The notes: generated from the sequence alone by a model not told the origin. Positions 43,690 through 55,330 are shown, counted from the first letter of the stretch. The stretch is DNA of 64,000 nucleotides from Paralithodes platypus (GCA_032716605.1 CM064495.1:43500896-43564895); one strand, 5' to 3'. A program made the numbers and translations.

Positions 43690-44042
43690 TTAAGGGGAGA
43701 TGGGTCGTTCTTTTTAGATCCCCTTCTCCCTCATGTTTAGCCCCAGTAATTTTTAGATTTTAAGAGGTTTGTCCTATTAGTTTGTTGATTTCTGCCTCAT
43801 TTCTTTGTTAATATTAAAACCTTTTGTGCAATTTAGGTGTCGATTTTTTTCCTGGCGAACGATAGTGAGCCTGTAATTTTGGAAGAACCGTGGGATTTTT
43901 TTTTACTGAAAAATTTACAAATTAATCTAGAAGGGGGATCTAATGAATGTTATTTTAAGTTTGATGGAGGTCTAGGGAGGATACTAGAAAAATAATTAAT
44001 ACATGAACAAAATCGATCAAAAAGTGAACCATCCCCCCTTAA
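43690..44042 (+). mobile_element. TTAA modular repeat, copy L (forward), 3' of ING
   Basis: TTAAGGGGAGATGGG at 43690 and ACCATCCCCCCTTAA ending at 44042. The CCGGCC palindrome is decayed. It begins 135 bp beyond the ING stop codon, so it may lie in the 3' UTR. Confidence 0.8.
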
Positions 44043-44176
44043 CCAGTTCGAAGATAGAATATGGACGAAACATAGCAGAATTGGTTTGGGTTGGCACTTG
44101 TTGAGAATTACTGGATGAAATGGTCTACTGGTCGAGTTGTCCGGTCACCAGTTTCCTATAAATATATCTACTTAGA

Positions 44177-44278
44177 CTACTTTTTCTTCCGTTCCGTAGA
44201 GCACTTGGGACAGTACCACTTGCCCTTGGGTTTGGTGGTCAGTCCAACGCAGGCGAAGTGGAACCATTCAATCGGACA
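44177..44278 (-). CDS. ING4: ING exon 6 (second half of PHD) with stop
   Basis: Acceptor TTCCATTGCAG before 44278. [20 protein letters not shown] and [16 protein letters not shown] at 44179-44177. Confidence 0.95.
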   Translation of the reverse strand, partial: CPIEWFHFACVGLTTKPKGKWYCPKCSTERKKK

Positions 44279-47200
44279 CTGCAATGGAAAAATATGTATA
44301 TAGCCTACTGTATATGTACAGTAAACTTCCGTTAATCCGAAGGGCAGCGGACCGGCCCTCGTTCGGATTAGTGGATTTTTCGGATTATCGGACTTTACCC
44401 CTATGAACCTGTGTATTAATGGCCTGACGAAAACATTAAGGCATTAGGCCACCCAAATGACACACACACATATCATATGTTCATGAAATCACTTCAAAAG
44501 TTTACCATTGTCATTGTAGCCTATTACCTACTTCAAAACATTCAGATTAATGGTCAAAGGAATCTGCTGATATAAACGTAAACACCATATGTCCGCATCG
44601 TCTACTAGCGAGTTTGTCTTGCTCTTGAAGATCAGATCAGATGTGGTTCGGAAAGTAATGCCTTAACAACGGCACTTCCCTGAGAGGTTCTTGTAATTTT
44701 CCTTTTGTGACGTGCTCTGTTATATTATATTGTATTGAAAGCACCCTTGTCTTTTTGTCTTGAAAGCACCCTTGGGACGCTCCGATCACTGAACTATAAA
44801 TAGTAGCGTATCGGAAAGTCCAAAGGTGCGTTTTCAAGCTCAAGACTGAATGCGCTTGCAGAAAATGCGGTGCAAGCCAGTAGCGCATCGGAGCGTCCCA
44901 AGGATGCGTTCAAGAGCAAAACAAACTCTCTAGCAGACGATGTGGTGTTTACATTTATATCAGTAACTTCCTTTGACCATTAATCTGAATGTTTTGAAGT
45001 AGGTAATAGGCTACAATGACAATGGTAAACTTTTAAAGTGAATTCATGAACATATGATATGTGTGTGCTCCATTATGTGTCATTTGAGTGGATTAATGCC
45101 TCAAAAAGGGGACTTTGGGACTTCTTGAAATTCGGACCATCGGGTGAATTCGGATTTGGCCTCAAATTGAAAAATTCGGACTATTGGGAGATTCGAATCA
45201 TCGGTCGTCGGATTAAAGGACTTTTACTGTATAACAAATATATAGGCTGCCTAACATTTGTCTCTACTACTTCATTTTGAGTCCCCCCCCAAAAAAAGGA
45301 AAAGTGGGGACTGGGCCTGAGTATATAGATAAATAGACTCCATCTGTCTACATCATCAATCTGAAATTTAGGCTGGCCCAACATTCATCTTCATCTGTCT
45401 ACAAATGTACATTACCGGTACTAATTATTTACTTACATCCTTTATATCACAGGAAATCACAATAGAGGTGAAAGAAGGTACAGGACTCACAACAATCTTA
45501 TATTAACTCATAAGCAACAGAAACACAGATGAAATTAAGTCTGGTACTTACATCCATCTTATCACAGGCAATCATCTCGCCATAGGACACCTGGTGGCAG
45601 AGGCAGTAGGTGGGCTCATTGGGGTCAACTGGCATGTCCACAATATCAGAGGGGTGAGCGATGGACAGACCGGGCAGGACGGAAGCGATCCCCATGTCCT
45701 CCACCTTCTTCTTCTGCTTCTTGCGCCCGGCCTTCGGAGGAGGTTCCTCTTCGTCTGACGGATTCACCTTCCGCTTGTTATTACCCTTCTCCTCCTTTTT
45801 CTTGCGCCCCTCTGCGAGTAAACAGCGTGGATTATGATTTTATTCAGGTTATGAAGAACAGAGGAGAATGAAAGGGTCAATTACGAAACATTTTATAGTC
45901 TATTTTTTTTAACCTGTGAAATTGCAGTGCTCACTTCAGGCTAGATCACTATTTTGAGCTGACTGGCTGATGATACTGTATACAGTAATATATTTCTTGT
46001 GCTTGTTTTTGTGACAGAAAAATGTTATTCAGATACATTATAATTATACCATTAGCCAAATTGCTTAAAGTCTAGTTCTCAAACCCAGAGCGACCAAGTG
46101 CAACTATAGCAGATTAACAAAAATAGACCTATATGATGTCTAGAGGTCATTCCTATAAAAAAAGTGTCTTTATCCCCTTGTATCAATTCTTGTCCCCCTC
46201 GGTAAGTAATGTGAGAGGATTATTCATTCATAAAATCATGGAGACTAATAAAACTTTTGTGGATGACTGTACAGGTGAGTGTAATATAACTTACTCTTCT
46301 TGCTGTTTGTTTCTTCCTCTTTCTTGTTGTTATTGAGGGCTTTTTCTTTGATTTCTGCCTCAAACTTGGCCAGGTCGGAGTCCAGTCTTCGTATGTGTTT
46401 GTCAACCTGTAATTATTAAATATTTTATTTTACTTCTTTCTTATATACTAAATCCTGCTTTTCTACTGGACGAGGTGGCACACGAAAGAAACACTAACTA
46501 GGAAAAAATAAAGAATAAGTTCCTAAAAATTAATCATCAATAGACTTTGCTGAGGAACTGTTAACACTAAGCCAACTTAGGAAAAAGTTATAACATAATG
46601 GGGCAGTGTTATGCCAGGACTTTATTGTATTGCACTCCAACTGCTGAGAAGCAACCCCATCTGATGATCTGAGCCGTTACAAAATACTGGTATGTAAATA
46701 TAAACAACGCTAATATAGCCTAATATAATATGTACGATTAAAGCTATACATTAAATTTTTCATTATGAGAATAAAACAGTACCGGTAGTCCTATTGATGA
46801 AACTAGTTCTTAGGCAACAATATACAGTATCATAGATTTTTTGCACTCTTACAGACAGGGCACCACTAAACTGACGTACCAGTTCATAAGTCTGAATAGC
46901 TAGCTGGACCTTATCATCACTAAACTCCTTAGCTCGGTTGAACATCTTCTGTATTTTGCTCATCTGTTCCGACCGTTTCTCTGGACTCAGGCTCTTCACA
47001 GTGGTCAGGTAGTCATCGGAAATCTGTGAGAAGGGAAAATATAGTAAACAGAAAAGTCAAACCATAATTTCTGATTTTGAAAAGTAAATCATTGCTTCTT
47101 GACCAAACGCAGGGGTTCTATTTAGTTTATTAACAATATATATACATACTGTACATACATACATAAAATTTTAAGACTGAGTGCTCCACACATACAGTAA

Positions 47201-50200
47201 GTGCAGTTTCAGTCTCTTGTCCTAATGGCAGCATTCCAGGCAACCCTGTTAAGGGCTGCTTCACTTGTCAAGTTCTTGGATTTGAGATCGGCGCGTATAG
47301 TCCGAATAGTCCGATCCCAGGTCTTCGTCGGTCCACCCCTTGGTGCAGCTCCCTCCACAATCACAGACCTGCATTTTTTCACCCAATTTTGTTCATCCAT
47401 TCTCTCCACATGTCCATACCATCCCAGTCTACTTGTACGCATCACCTCGCTAATACTCTTTATACCCAAACGTCTCCTCAGCTCAACATTTGTTATTCTA
47501 TCCTGTAGCCTGGCCCCACACATCCATCTCACCATTCTCATCTCATTACGCTCCATTCTGTTGACATCCTCTACTTTAACGGCCCATGTTTCTGAGGCAT
47601 ACGTCATTGCACTTCTAACACATGAGGCATACACCTTTCCCTTCAGGGGGAGAGGCATTCATTTCATGGTCAGGATTGACATCAGTTCTCTGAACTTCCC
47701 CCAGCCACACCTAATTCTAGCAACAGTGGCAGCCTCGGCCCCACCACCGGCAGAGATGGTATCTCCTAGGTAACAAAACTTGTTCACCAGCTCCAAAGAC
47801 TCATTTCCAAAATTCACAGCCACAGGATCATCACTTAACACAAGCTCGCCTTTGCACACTACGCACTCAAATTTCTCTATTTCTGACTTATGCTTCGGCA
47901 GGGGTCCCTTTATTCTACTACAGCGCTTACTCCCATGGTGTACCCAACATCGACAGATGCTACATTGAATTGAGTTAACGCCCACTCCCTTTTCACACAC
48001 TGCACATGGGTATGCACCGCTCTTTTCCACATTGCCTCGTCTCAATCTACAATGCATAACCTTGGTTTTGTTAATATTGACAATATATATGTATAGCCTT
48101 AGTAAAATTATATCAAGGAAATAGGAGTGAACAGTGATGCTGCATTTGACTATGAAACAGAGCTGCAACAGCCGAGTGGAGAACATGTGAAACTTCTTAA
48201 CCTGGGTTCGATCCCAGCCAAGGCAGACATATTTAGTGGGTGTAGTAATACGTCATAGAGTGCTTCACATGCTCGCACCCACACACACCTTGATGACGTA
48301 TACAGATTAATAACACACACAATAAAGCCACTCCAACACCCTTTCTCTCCACTCAACTCTCCTCGAAAAGTATATACGAGCCATTACGAGGTAGCCTACC
48401 ATTGTAGAGGCTTATCTTTCAATACCTTTACCTGACCTGACACAGCACCATGTACCATCATTTATAAGCTATGATCCAATGAAGATCTAAAGGATATTTA
48501 AAACATTAAGAAAGTACCGGTATCAAACAACACTCACCTGATCGATGTTTCGCATGACATCTTGAGAACGCTGATCTAAGTCTCTCATGAGATGAAAATT
48601 TCTTTGTAGTTCAGTAGGCAGATTTTCCAAACCTGAAAGAATTCCATTTAATTTAATACAGGACTTATAATTAGTATAGCTGAGACTACTTTAGTGTACC
48701 AATATTACAAAACAAATCAGAAATGTATTCAGACATATTCCAAACCGTATCTTTAATAATAACCTTTAATTCCCTAGACAATCTCCGGACAAACTGGATT
48801 TTAGGTCACGTATGGGATATAATGTTCTAAATGTATACTATAGCTTTGTCATAGAGTATTAGTCACCGCAATATATGTATTTACCGCTGCATATTAAATT
48901 ATTTTTCCTTAGAATTTGTGGGTTAAATAAGGGTGATGGCGGCCATCTTGGATCAGCTGAGAACTAATATTTTTCATTTTTTTACTGTAGTTTTAGTATT
49001 TTGTCATATTCTATACCAATACTAACCTTGCGGGGGTCTGGGGGCAGCAGCCCCCAGGTTAGTTAGGTTGTTAGGTTAGGGTAATGACAAAATATGGTTT
49101 TAGGGGGCATGTTTTAATATTGCAAAATAATGGGTAAATATGAATTTCCAGAAGGAACAACGGGATGGATGTAGAGTTCGGGCGTACGGTCGTCATTGTT
49201 TACATAGGGCGATCGCCGCGGTCGCACTTACGTTCCCGTCAATTTCAACGCTATATTTTCTGCTATTTGCCCCCTGTCATTACTACATGAATACTAGGTT
49301 AGGTTAGGTTAGGTTAGGTTAGGTTAAAATAGACTGGAACATGATGGGAGAGGTCCGACGCCACTACGCGTAATGTAAACAAAGATGGCGGTACGCCCGC
49401 TCACTACATCCTACCCGGAACAACACCTTAAAACACACTAATCAATGAAGAAACTGATGATAAAAAGGATTATAATACAAAAAACACATACGTGACCTAA
49501 AATCCAATTTGACCCAATCTCCACATGTCATACTGCCTATGAGGTCCTCGAACTAAAGCTAAACTAAGTTATGTTTTAATTGTCAGTACAGGGGTACTGT
49601 AAAATGTTCAATACTGCATGGCTCTCACCACCAATTGTGGTCAATATTTGATACAGTATAACTTCCTCTTAATTGTAAATAGAAGTACCGGTACAGTACA
49701 GTATAGGCCTAGTGCCATATCCAAATGTTTTTTTTTGTATTTTGATTTGAAGTGCTTTAGGTATGCTGAAGGCAGTGACTAGGAATAGGCCTAGGGAGGC
49801 GAGGGCCCAAGGCTGAAAGTAATTTAAGTTAAGATGTCACTGCATGACAGTAGCCTATGGTGATCTCATCATTAGCGTACAGGAGTAAACCACAGACATT
49901 GTTGGAGATGCATAATCAACACCATTCGGGAATTGCGTCCACACCGTCACCAGCCACCTTTAGTCTAAATATGGTTTAGGCCTAGGCCCTATGTGTGTGT
50001 AGGGTGGATATCTTTATCGGCAACAATTTTTGTTTTAGCCTACAGGAATTTGTGTCATTTTCATTCATAGCCTATACAGTGGATTTAGGCTAGCCTATAT
50101 ACCGATCTTCAAATTGTTGCTAAATTTTGTCATTTGTAGACAGCTTACTGTAACAGTAGCCTACACCATAGCCCATAGGATAGGCTGGTAACTTAAATTT

Positions 50201-50550
50201 AACCTGGAAAAACAACATATAGGCTAGGCCCTAGCCCAATATAATTACAGAAAAAAACCAATATGAAAATAACCTTAAAAATATGCACGTCTGGAGTATG
50301 CCAAATACTTGTGCAAACATTTATACCCGAAACCCTGGAACCATCATTTGTGGCGGGGAAAGTCAAGACATCCCGCCCACCATCACTTCCGCTCCAGCCA
50401 TTCCCCCAACACTTAGCCGTCACACAGAATAACATAATACGGCCTGATTCATACCAGAGCGTAAGCAACTTTAAAATTTGTCAAAACAAGAGATAATATG
50501 CTAAATATCTCACTTTCTAAATACTGTTCCAGATGAAGTCCGGTCGCCAT
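44177..50550 (-). CDS. ING4: ING4/ING5-type chromatin reader, complete, six exons
   Basis: Exons 50550-50514, 48632-48538, 47023-46880, 46406-46295, 45811-45552 and 44278-44177 give 750 nt (249 residues plus stop). ING4/5 proteins recruit MYST acetyltransferase complexes to H3K4me3 in the nucleus. Seen: an N-terminal helical dimerisation domain (about 1-105: [46 protein letters not shown]), a Lys/Arg-rich nuclear-localisation region (about 130-170), the invariant [20 protein letters not shown], and a C-terminal PHD finger. Zinc ligands are C199, C201, C212, C217, H223, C226, C239 and C242. The methyl-lysine cage residues Y198 and W221 and Asp213 are present at the same numbers as in human ING4. 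The usual GCDNPDC loop reads ACDKMDC. The ING4 versus ING5 split is a vertebrate distinction; this is the single invertebrate-type gene. Kozak AAAATGG at the start. Confidence 0.95.
44317..45231. mobile_element. pogo/Tigger-like palindromic element in ING intron 5
   Basis: CAGTAAACTTCCGTTAATCC at 44319 and GATTAAAGGACTTTTACTG ending at 45229 are inverted and flanked by TA. The whole 911 bp is largely a long inverted repeat (for example GGTAATAGGCTACAATGACA versus its complement near 44520), with a nested smaller palindrome around 44760-44900. Non-coding. It starts 40 nt upstream of exon 6. Confidence 0.75.
45552..45811 (-). CDS. ING4: ING exon 5 (nuclear localisation region and first half of PHD)
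   Basis: Acceptor ACTCGCAG before 45811, donor GTAAGT after 45552. [45 protein letters not shown] and MIACDKMD. Confidence 0.93.
46295..46406 (-). CDS. ING4: ING exon 4
   Basis: Acceptor AATTACAG before 46406, donor GTAAGT after 46295. [20 protein letters not shown] and a Lys/Asn/Glu-rich linker, phase 1 end. Confidence 0.92.
46880..47023 (-). CDS. ING4: ING exon 3
   Basis: Acceptor TTCTCACAG before 47023, donor GTACGT after 46880. 48 codons, [20 protein letters not shown] to [10 protein letters not shown]. Confidence 0.93.
47209..48078 (-). pseudogene. Non-LTR RT fragment with embedded PHD-like zinc finger, in ING intron 2
   Basis: One frame, interrupted only by TGA at 47659-47661, encodes [11 protein letters not shown], then a C4HC3-like finger ([21 protein letters not shown]; about 48006-47854), [65 protein letters not shown] and [14 protein letters not shown]. 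These are C-terminal landmarks of a CR1/L2- or RTE-related RT; the finger sits between the palm and the YLGD box. The RT core is missing (5' truncation). Same strand as ING. Confidence 0.75.
48168..48375 (+). mobile_element. tRNA-derived SINE (family 1), copy 2
   Basis: AACAGCCGAGTGGAGAAC (box A region) and CTGGGTTCGATCCCAGCC (box B), then GACATATTTAGTGGGTG and AAAGCCACTCCAACACCC. Opposite orientation to the 10277-10523 copy. Confidence 0.7.
48538..48632 (-). CDS. ING4: ING exon 2
   Basis: Acceptor TTCTTTCAG before 48632, donor GTGAGT after 48538. Encodes [20 protein letters not shown] and [12 protein letters not shown]. Confidence 0.93.
48789..49513. mobile_element. Inverted-repeat element carrying (TTAGG)n in ING intron 1
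   Basis: ACTGGATTTTAGGTCACGTA on the left is mirrored by TACGTGACCTAAAATCCAAT on the right, bounding about 725 bp. Inside is a second inverted pair (GGATGTAGAGTTCGGGCGTA versus TACGCCCGCTCACTACATCC), GGGGGTCTGGGGGCAGCAGC, and an (AGGTT)n run. Confidence 0.6.
49293..49326 (+). repeat. Interstitial (TTAGG)n
   Basis: Six tandem TTAGG units, the arthropod telomeric repeat. A shorter (CCTAA)n lies at 8102-8120 and TTAGG pairs occur at 62888. Confidence 0.85.
50514..50550 (-). CDS. ING4: ING exon 1
   Basis: [12 protein letters not shown], 37 nt, ending in phase 1 before donor GTGAGA. Confidence 0.9.
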
Positions 50551-50818
50551 TTTGATCTGGTAGGAGAAGGGGGGCTGAGATAGTTCGCCTGAATCAATAT
50601 TTCGGATTTTACCCTCGGTCTACATTTGAAATTCTATTTGTGAGTACTCAATTATCAAACAGGAACAACAGAAGCCTTTTTACTAGAAACTGGAGCATAT
50701 CAATCATGCTACACCATAATAGAAACTACTTTTTGACAGTTCATCCCTGAGGAGGCAAAGACGAATGATTGCGCCCGACGAAAACTCCAAAATCCACCGT
50801 GAATGTTTTGGTGACAAG

Positions 50819-50826
50819 TGACGTCA
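50819..50826 (+). promoter_or_regulatory. CRE-type palindrome upstream of ING
   Basis: TGACGTCA about 270 bp upstream of the ING start codon, in the most CpG-rich part of the flank. CREB/ATF-type factors bind this sequence; use here is an inference. Confidence 0.35.
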
Positions 50827-51049
50827 CAGCCGCAGCGTCCCGTTGTCATAGCAACCACACCACTCGCGTCTCGGCGTCCCTCCATAACAAAGGTCTTCTG
50901 CTGTCAAATAACATACCTTCAGAACATTAACTAAGCGCTGTACTGTCATATAAATTATGGCATGATTCTTTGTATTATCAAAGTAGTTTGGTCGCGTAAA
51001 CAATAAGTTTATGGGTATCGATGTAATAATTAATATAATCACTAAAAGC

Positions 51050-51737
51050 GTCTCTTCAACTCAAACCTTCACGCATTATTAAATAATTTGGTATTCAGTT
51101 GACACATGAATTAAACTCATACTTACTTTCCATCTCGGATATATGACAAAGGTTTCCAAAACTTGAGAAGTCCCATGTATATTATAAAGTGTGGAGTAGA
51201 GCGAGGAGGAAGTAGCGGTACAACTTTCACTGGGGGGAATAAGAAGCACACTGAACTCCCCCCTTGGTCTATACTACCAAACGTTCCTCACCCCTACTAC
51301 CACCCCACAGCTGCCGTGTGCGTGTGTTGCCTAGACGTACACCAACCAGCTTTGTGTACACCACTCCTTGATACTGTATTTTAAAGGCCTTATCCCCCCT
51401 ACGGCGCGCGCACTACAATAGCAGCACAGTAACACTACACAAAGTACAAAAAGTTAGTAACATTTACCTGCTTTACACCAAAGCATTTCCTCTTCACATC
51501 AATTATGTGCAGAACTATCCATATAGCTGAGACTGCTTTCATATTGTGTGATTTGTCTTACCTTTAATATTAGCCTATAGGCCTATACTGTATATATTAT
51601 TTTCGTACAAGCACAGGATTATGAATTATTTTGTGCGTGCTAAATTTATGATACAGTAAATCAATACACGTTATATAAACTAGCTGACGGGAGGAGGGGG
51701 TCAGCACCCCCTTATTTTATATCTGCCCCCCCCCCCC

Positions 51738-51776
<39 letters not shown>

Positions 51777-52559
51777 AGATGAATATTCCTGGGAGATTCG
51801 TATATTAGTGTTAAAGTTGGCCTATTTTTAACTACAGCTATGCCCCACTCAGTTAAAGCAGATATGCTATACTGAATGTTTACTTCGTTTTATTGTATTG
51901 ACTAATTTGACATATGCAATCAAAATATAATCATACACTTCGGTATTTAGTTATATGTTTTGTTTTAACGTAATTATTTTACTCTGAATTTACCAAAGAA
52001 TACACCATCTCTAGCGAGGTCAAATGTGGACAATTCTAGTACAGTGTCCGAAGAATCCCTGACCAAAGCCATAACTATGGGGATAATAACTATGTTTTCA
52101 GAATAACATATATAAATTACAGTTGTGAGCATAGAAGGTTACACCAATTAGAATTTTTGAACTTTGAATGCCAAGTTTTGAAGCATCTGGGCTACAATGA
52201 AGCATTGTATTGTGTCATTTGCGTTTGATAGGCTACTGATCCAAATGGGTCGACTCCATATGTTCTTTACTGTGTACTTGGACAATTACTAACATGCATA
52301 TATTAACTGCTTAACTACTATTTTTATATCAACCAGAAAGCATGTCACTTTGAGCAAATATTGTCAAGCCTTATGATGTATGCATTTTTCTCTATACCTT
52401 TGCTTTCAGTCGCAATAACCAAGACTTGCCTGATCACCGCTATAGAACATTAACAATTGTCGATTGAGCGAAATAATATGCAAATGTTGGGTGTAACAAC
52501 AATTTCAGACAACTATACTGTATATATTGTAGTGAACAATATTATCTATATACAGTATA

Positions 52560-52639
<80 letters not shown>

Positions 52640-53120
52640 GTGTGTGTGTGTGAGAGTGGGCGAGAGCGAGAGTGAGAGAGAGTGTGTGTGTTCCAGTATA
52701 TAAATCCATACTGAAGATCCTAACCCTAACAGCTAGTAGGCTACCCAAGACAAACCGCTCAAACTCATCTTGTACAGGCCCCACATAACATAACTCCCAC
52801 CAAGATATATACAGTAGATTATAATATCTACAGCATAATGTATTTTGACTCCCACTAGCTCTGTACTATGTGACTGCCAACACTGCCTAGTAAAACTCCC
52901 GCGCCGACACCCATACACCCGCTCTCTTGTATTGATTTTTCCCGCCATATTCGCCCCCCTATAAAATATCGGCCTCCCCGTTTATATACAGTAGTAGGCA
53001 ACGGGAGAGGGTGGGCCCGGTAAATGCTCACGTCCCGTTCGCTCCCGTTACTTCCGGCGAGTTACGGACGGGATCAATAAAGTACAGTTGCCTTCTGCAG
53101 AGCTTGATTTAACCCTATCT
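51050..53120. other. Gene-free stretch upstream of ING
   Basis: Simple repeats at 51721-51776 (C, CT and TA runs) and 52560-52690 (TA, GA and TG). Short GC-rich patches lie at 51400 and 52890-53060, the latter with TTTTTCCCGCCATATT and ACTTCCGG. No exon identified. Confidence 0.45.
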
Positions 53121-53130
53121 GTTGCGACGT

Positions 53131-53637
53131 GGGTCTTTTAACTCTTTTTGGCCGTCTCTGTTCACTGAATTAGTTTGGAGATTTCAAGACGCTTCACTTA
53201 ATTATTTTGGTGTGTTTAAGACACTTCACCCCATTCAGGTAGGGCCTATAGATTTGTTGTCTGCGCTAGCGATAGTGAGTCTGCAATAGTGCTAAGGAGG
53301 TAGTGCTTGGTTTCTAGGGTACCCTTCTCCCTCGTGTTTAGCACCATTAGTTTTCAGATTTTAAGACGTTCGGCCCTTTAGTTTGGCGATTTTGAGACCT
53401 TTATCTCCCTTTCGTTGTCAATTTTAAGACCTATCGTGCCATTTAGGCGTCAATATTTTCCTGGCGAACGATAGCGAGTCTACATTTTCTACCGAAAAAT
53501 GTAGACATTTATCTTGAGGGGAGGGGGGGGGGTCAAGGCGGTGTTTTTCTAAGTTTGAGGTAGGTCTTGCGAGGAAACTAAAAAATAAATAAATGTATAA
53601 ATGAATTAATAGACCAAACAGCCACTAGCCCCCTTAA
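53131..53637 (+). mobile_element. TTAA modular repeat, copy M, preceded by an older fragment
   Basis: A decayed fragment (about 53131-53290: GAATTAGTTTGG, AGACGCTTCAC, GCTAGCGATAGTGAGTCTG) is followed by a fuller forward copy (53292-53637) with GAACGATAGCGAGTC, CATTTTCTACCGAAAAATG and CCCCCTTAA. Confidence 0.7.
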
Positions 53638-53785
53638 GAGATTACCGAACACATACTGGACAACTCTTTTAGCTTTATTGGGGCTCAAAGGGTTAACTTA
53701 TACCCGCCACTGAATATGTGTCGTCACCAGTCACATACTTCACATGTCTAGCGCAATAGGCGGTTTATGTGTCTATATCCTTCAA

Positions 53786-53820
<35 letters not shown>

Positions 53821-54002
53821 ATATATATATAGATAGATAGATAGATTTCTAAATGTAATTGAAGGGAAATGCTAGCTGTGTGTTATGAGTTAATAATATA
53901 TAGTTAAGGTCGACCGGGTTATTGTGGGAGGGAGCGTGAAAAAATGCTAGCTCGACTCATCTGCTTTAGGCTGGAGTAAACTCAAACAAAGGCTGGGGAG
54001 TG

Positions 54003-54041
<39 letters not shown>
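53786..54041 (+). repeat. (CT)n, (TA)n, (GATA)n and (AAT)n simple repeats
   Basis: Clustered at 53786-53846 and 54003-54041. No other feature between them. Confidence 0.85.
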
Positions 54042-54042
<1 letters not shown>

Positions 54043-54311
54043 TATAATATAATATATGATATGAAAATTAAGATACAAAACTATACTATTATCTGAGTCC
54101 GATTATTTCATTACAACTGCTGCCCCATTATATAATTTTCAACAAAGCAATTATCTCTCGGAGTTTAAAGGGCCCTGCAAGCGATCAGTCAGGATCTTGC
54201 AATCATGGGTAATCTTGCAAACACTCATTTTGGCGCGCTTTTTAGAGATATTTTAATTTTTTTAGGATGATGTGTAGGAATATTATCATAATAGTATAGT
54301 ATTAGTATATT

Positions 54312-54518
54312 AAGGGGAGATGGGCCGTTTTTCTGGCTCCCCTTCTCCCTCATTCTTAGTCCCATTAGTTTTCAGATTTTAAGAAGTTCGACCCATTAGT
54401 TTGGCGATTTTAATACCTTTCACCCCATTTTTTCCAATATTAGGACCTTTCGTGCCATTTAGGTGTCGATTTTTTTCTGGCGACCGATAGCGAGCCTGTA
54501 ATTATAGGAGGAACCGAC
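54312..54518 (+). mobile_element. TTAA modular repeat, copy N, truncated at a SINE head
   Basis: TTAAGGGGAGATGGGCCG at 54312, four units, GGCGACCGATAGCGAGCCTG and AGGAGGAACC, then an abrupt change to a tRNA-like sequence. The right half is missing. Confidence 0.75.
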
Positions 54519-54585
54519 CAGGATTCGAACCCGGGTTATCACACACAGATTTTTAAACACCTTAACCATTACACCACCAAGACGG
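54519..54585 (-). mobile_element. tRNA-like SINE head (family 3), copy 2
   Basis: Minus strand: GTCTTGGTGGTGTAATGGTT and CCCGGGTTCGAATCCTGGTC. It abuts the broken TTAA copy N. Confidence 0.55.
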
Positions 54586-54814
54586 TTATAGTATAATTAT
54601 GAAGGAATTATAGAATAACTAATTAATTACACAAGAGAACGAATTATAATTAACTAAATGAAGTTAGTCAACAAATGTTCTGGGAATGCTTAGGATTAAT
54701 AGCATAAAAGGATAATTAACAAGATTAACAATTCTATATTCTACATTACCATATTAGTATACAAGAAACCTGAGACACCCAATTAACCCTTTCCAGATAC
54801 AAGGATGCGTGGCT

Positions 54815-54965
54815 GGCCTATATTGTGGCTGTTAGTAGACGATCTTGTGCAGCTTAGGAAGGAGGTGTGGGTGTCAGAGGGTGTTGTTTGAGATATTATT
54901 TACTCCTTTGACTCCTAGAGGGCTTTCCGAATCCGAGAAAAATCGTCTAATGTTAGCCAAAATAA

Positions 54966-54967
<2 letters not shown>
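54815..54967. mobile_element. TTAGACGATTTT-type MITE, copy 3
   Basis: TGTGGCTGTTAGTAGACGAT and GCAGCTTAGGAAGGAGG mirrored imperfectly by TTTCCGAATCCGAG and AAATCGTCTAATGTTAGCC. Confidence 0.5.
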
Positions 54968-55011
<44 letters not shown>

Positions 55012-55330
55012 GAATAATAGATGACGGGAAAGGTTATACACATGCTAGTACCTTTAAAGAGACTCACTCTCACTCTCATTCTCTCTCTCTCTCTCACACA
55101 CACAACACAACCCACCTATTTACTTACATATTACCCTCAATACACACACACACACACACACATACTGACAGCCAGCCAACCAGACATGACCCTCAATGCA
55201 TACAGTACACACGGACAGACATACTAACACTCACCCACTTACACATAACCCCCAATGCACATGCGCTCACACAGACAACATGACAACCAACCAACTACAC
55301 ACACACACACACACACTCACTACACACGGA
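54966..55330 (+). repeat. (GA)n, (CT)n and CA-rich tract
   Basis: (GA)n at about 54978-55006, (CT)n at 55076-55094, and several (CA)n runs to 55318. Confidence 0.85.

Noticed and set aside
47201..47773. 190-codon plus-strand ORF
   Set aside because: Antisense of the recognisable RT fragment on the minus strand; no motif of its own.
50199..50496. Overlapping ORFs in ING intron 1
   Set aside because: No domain or splice-bounded conservation seen; in the intron between exon 1 and exon 2.
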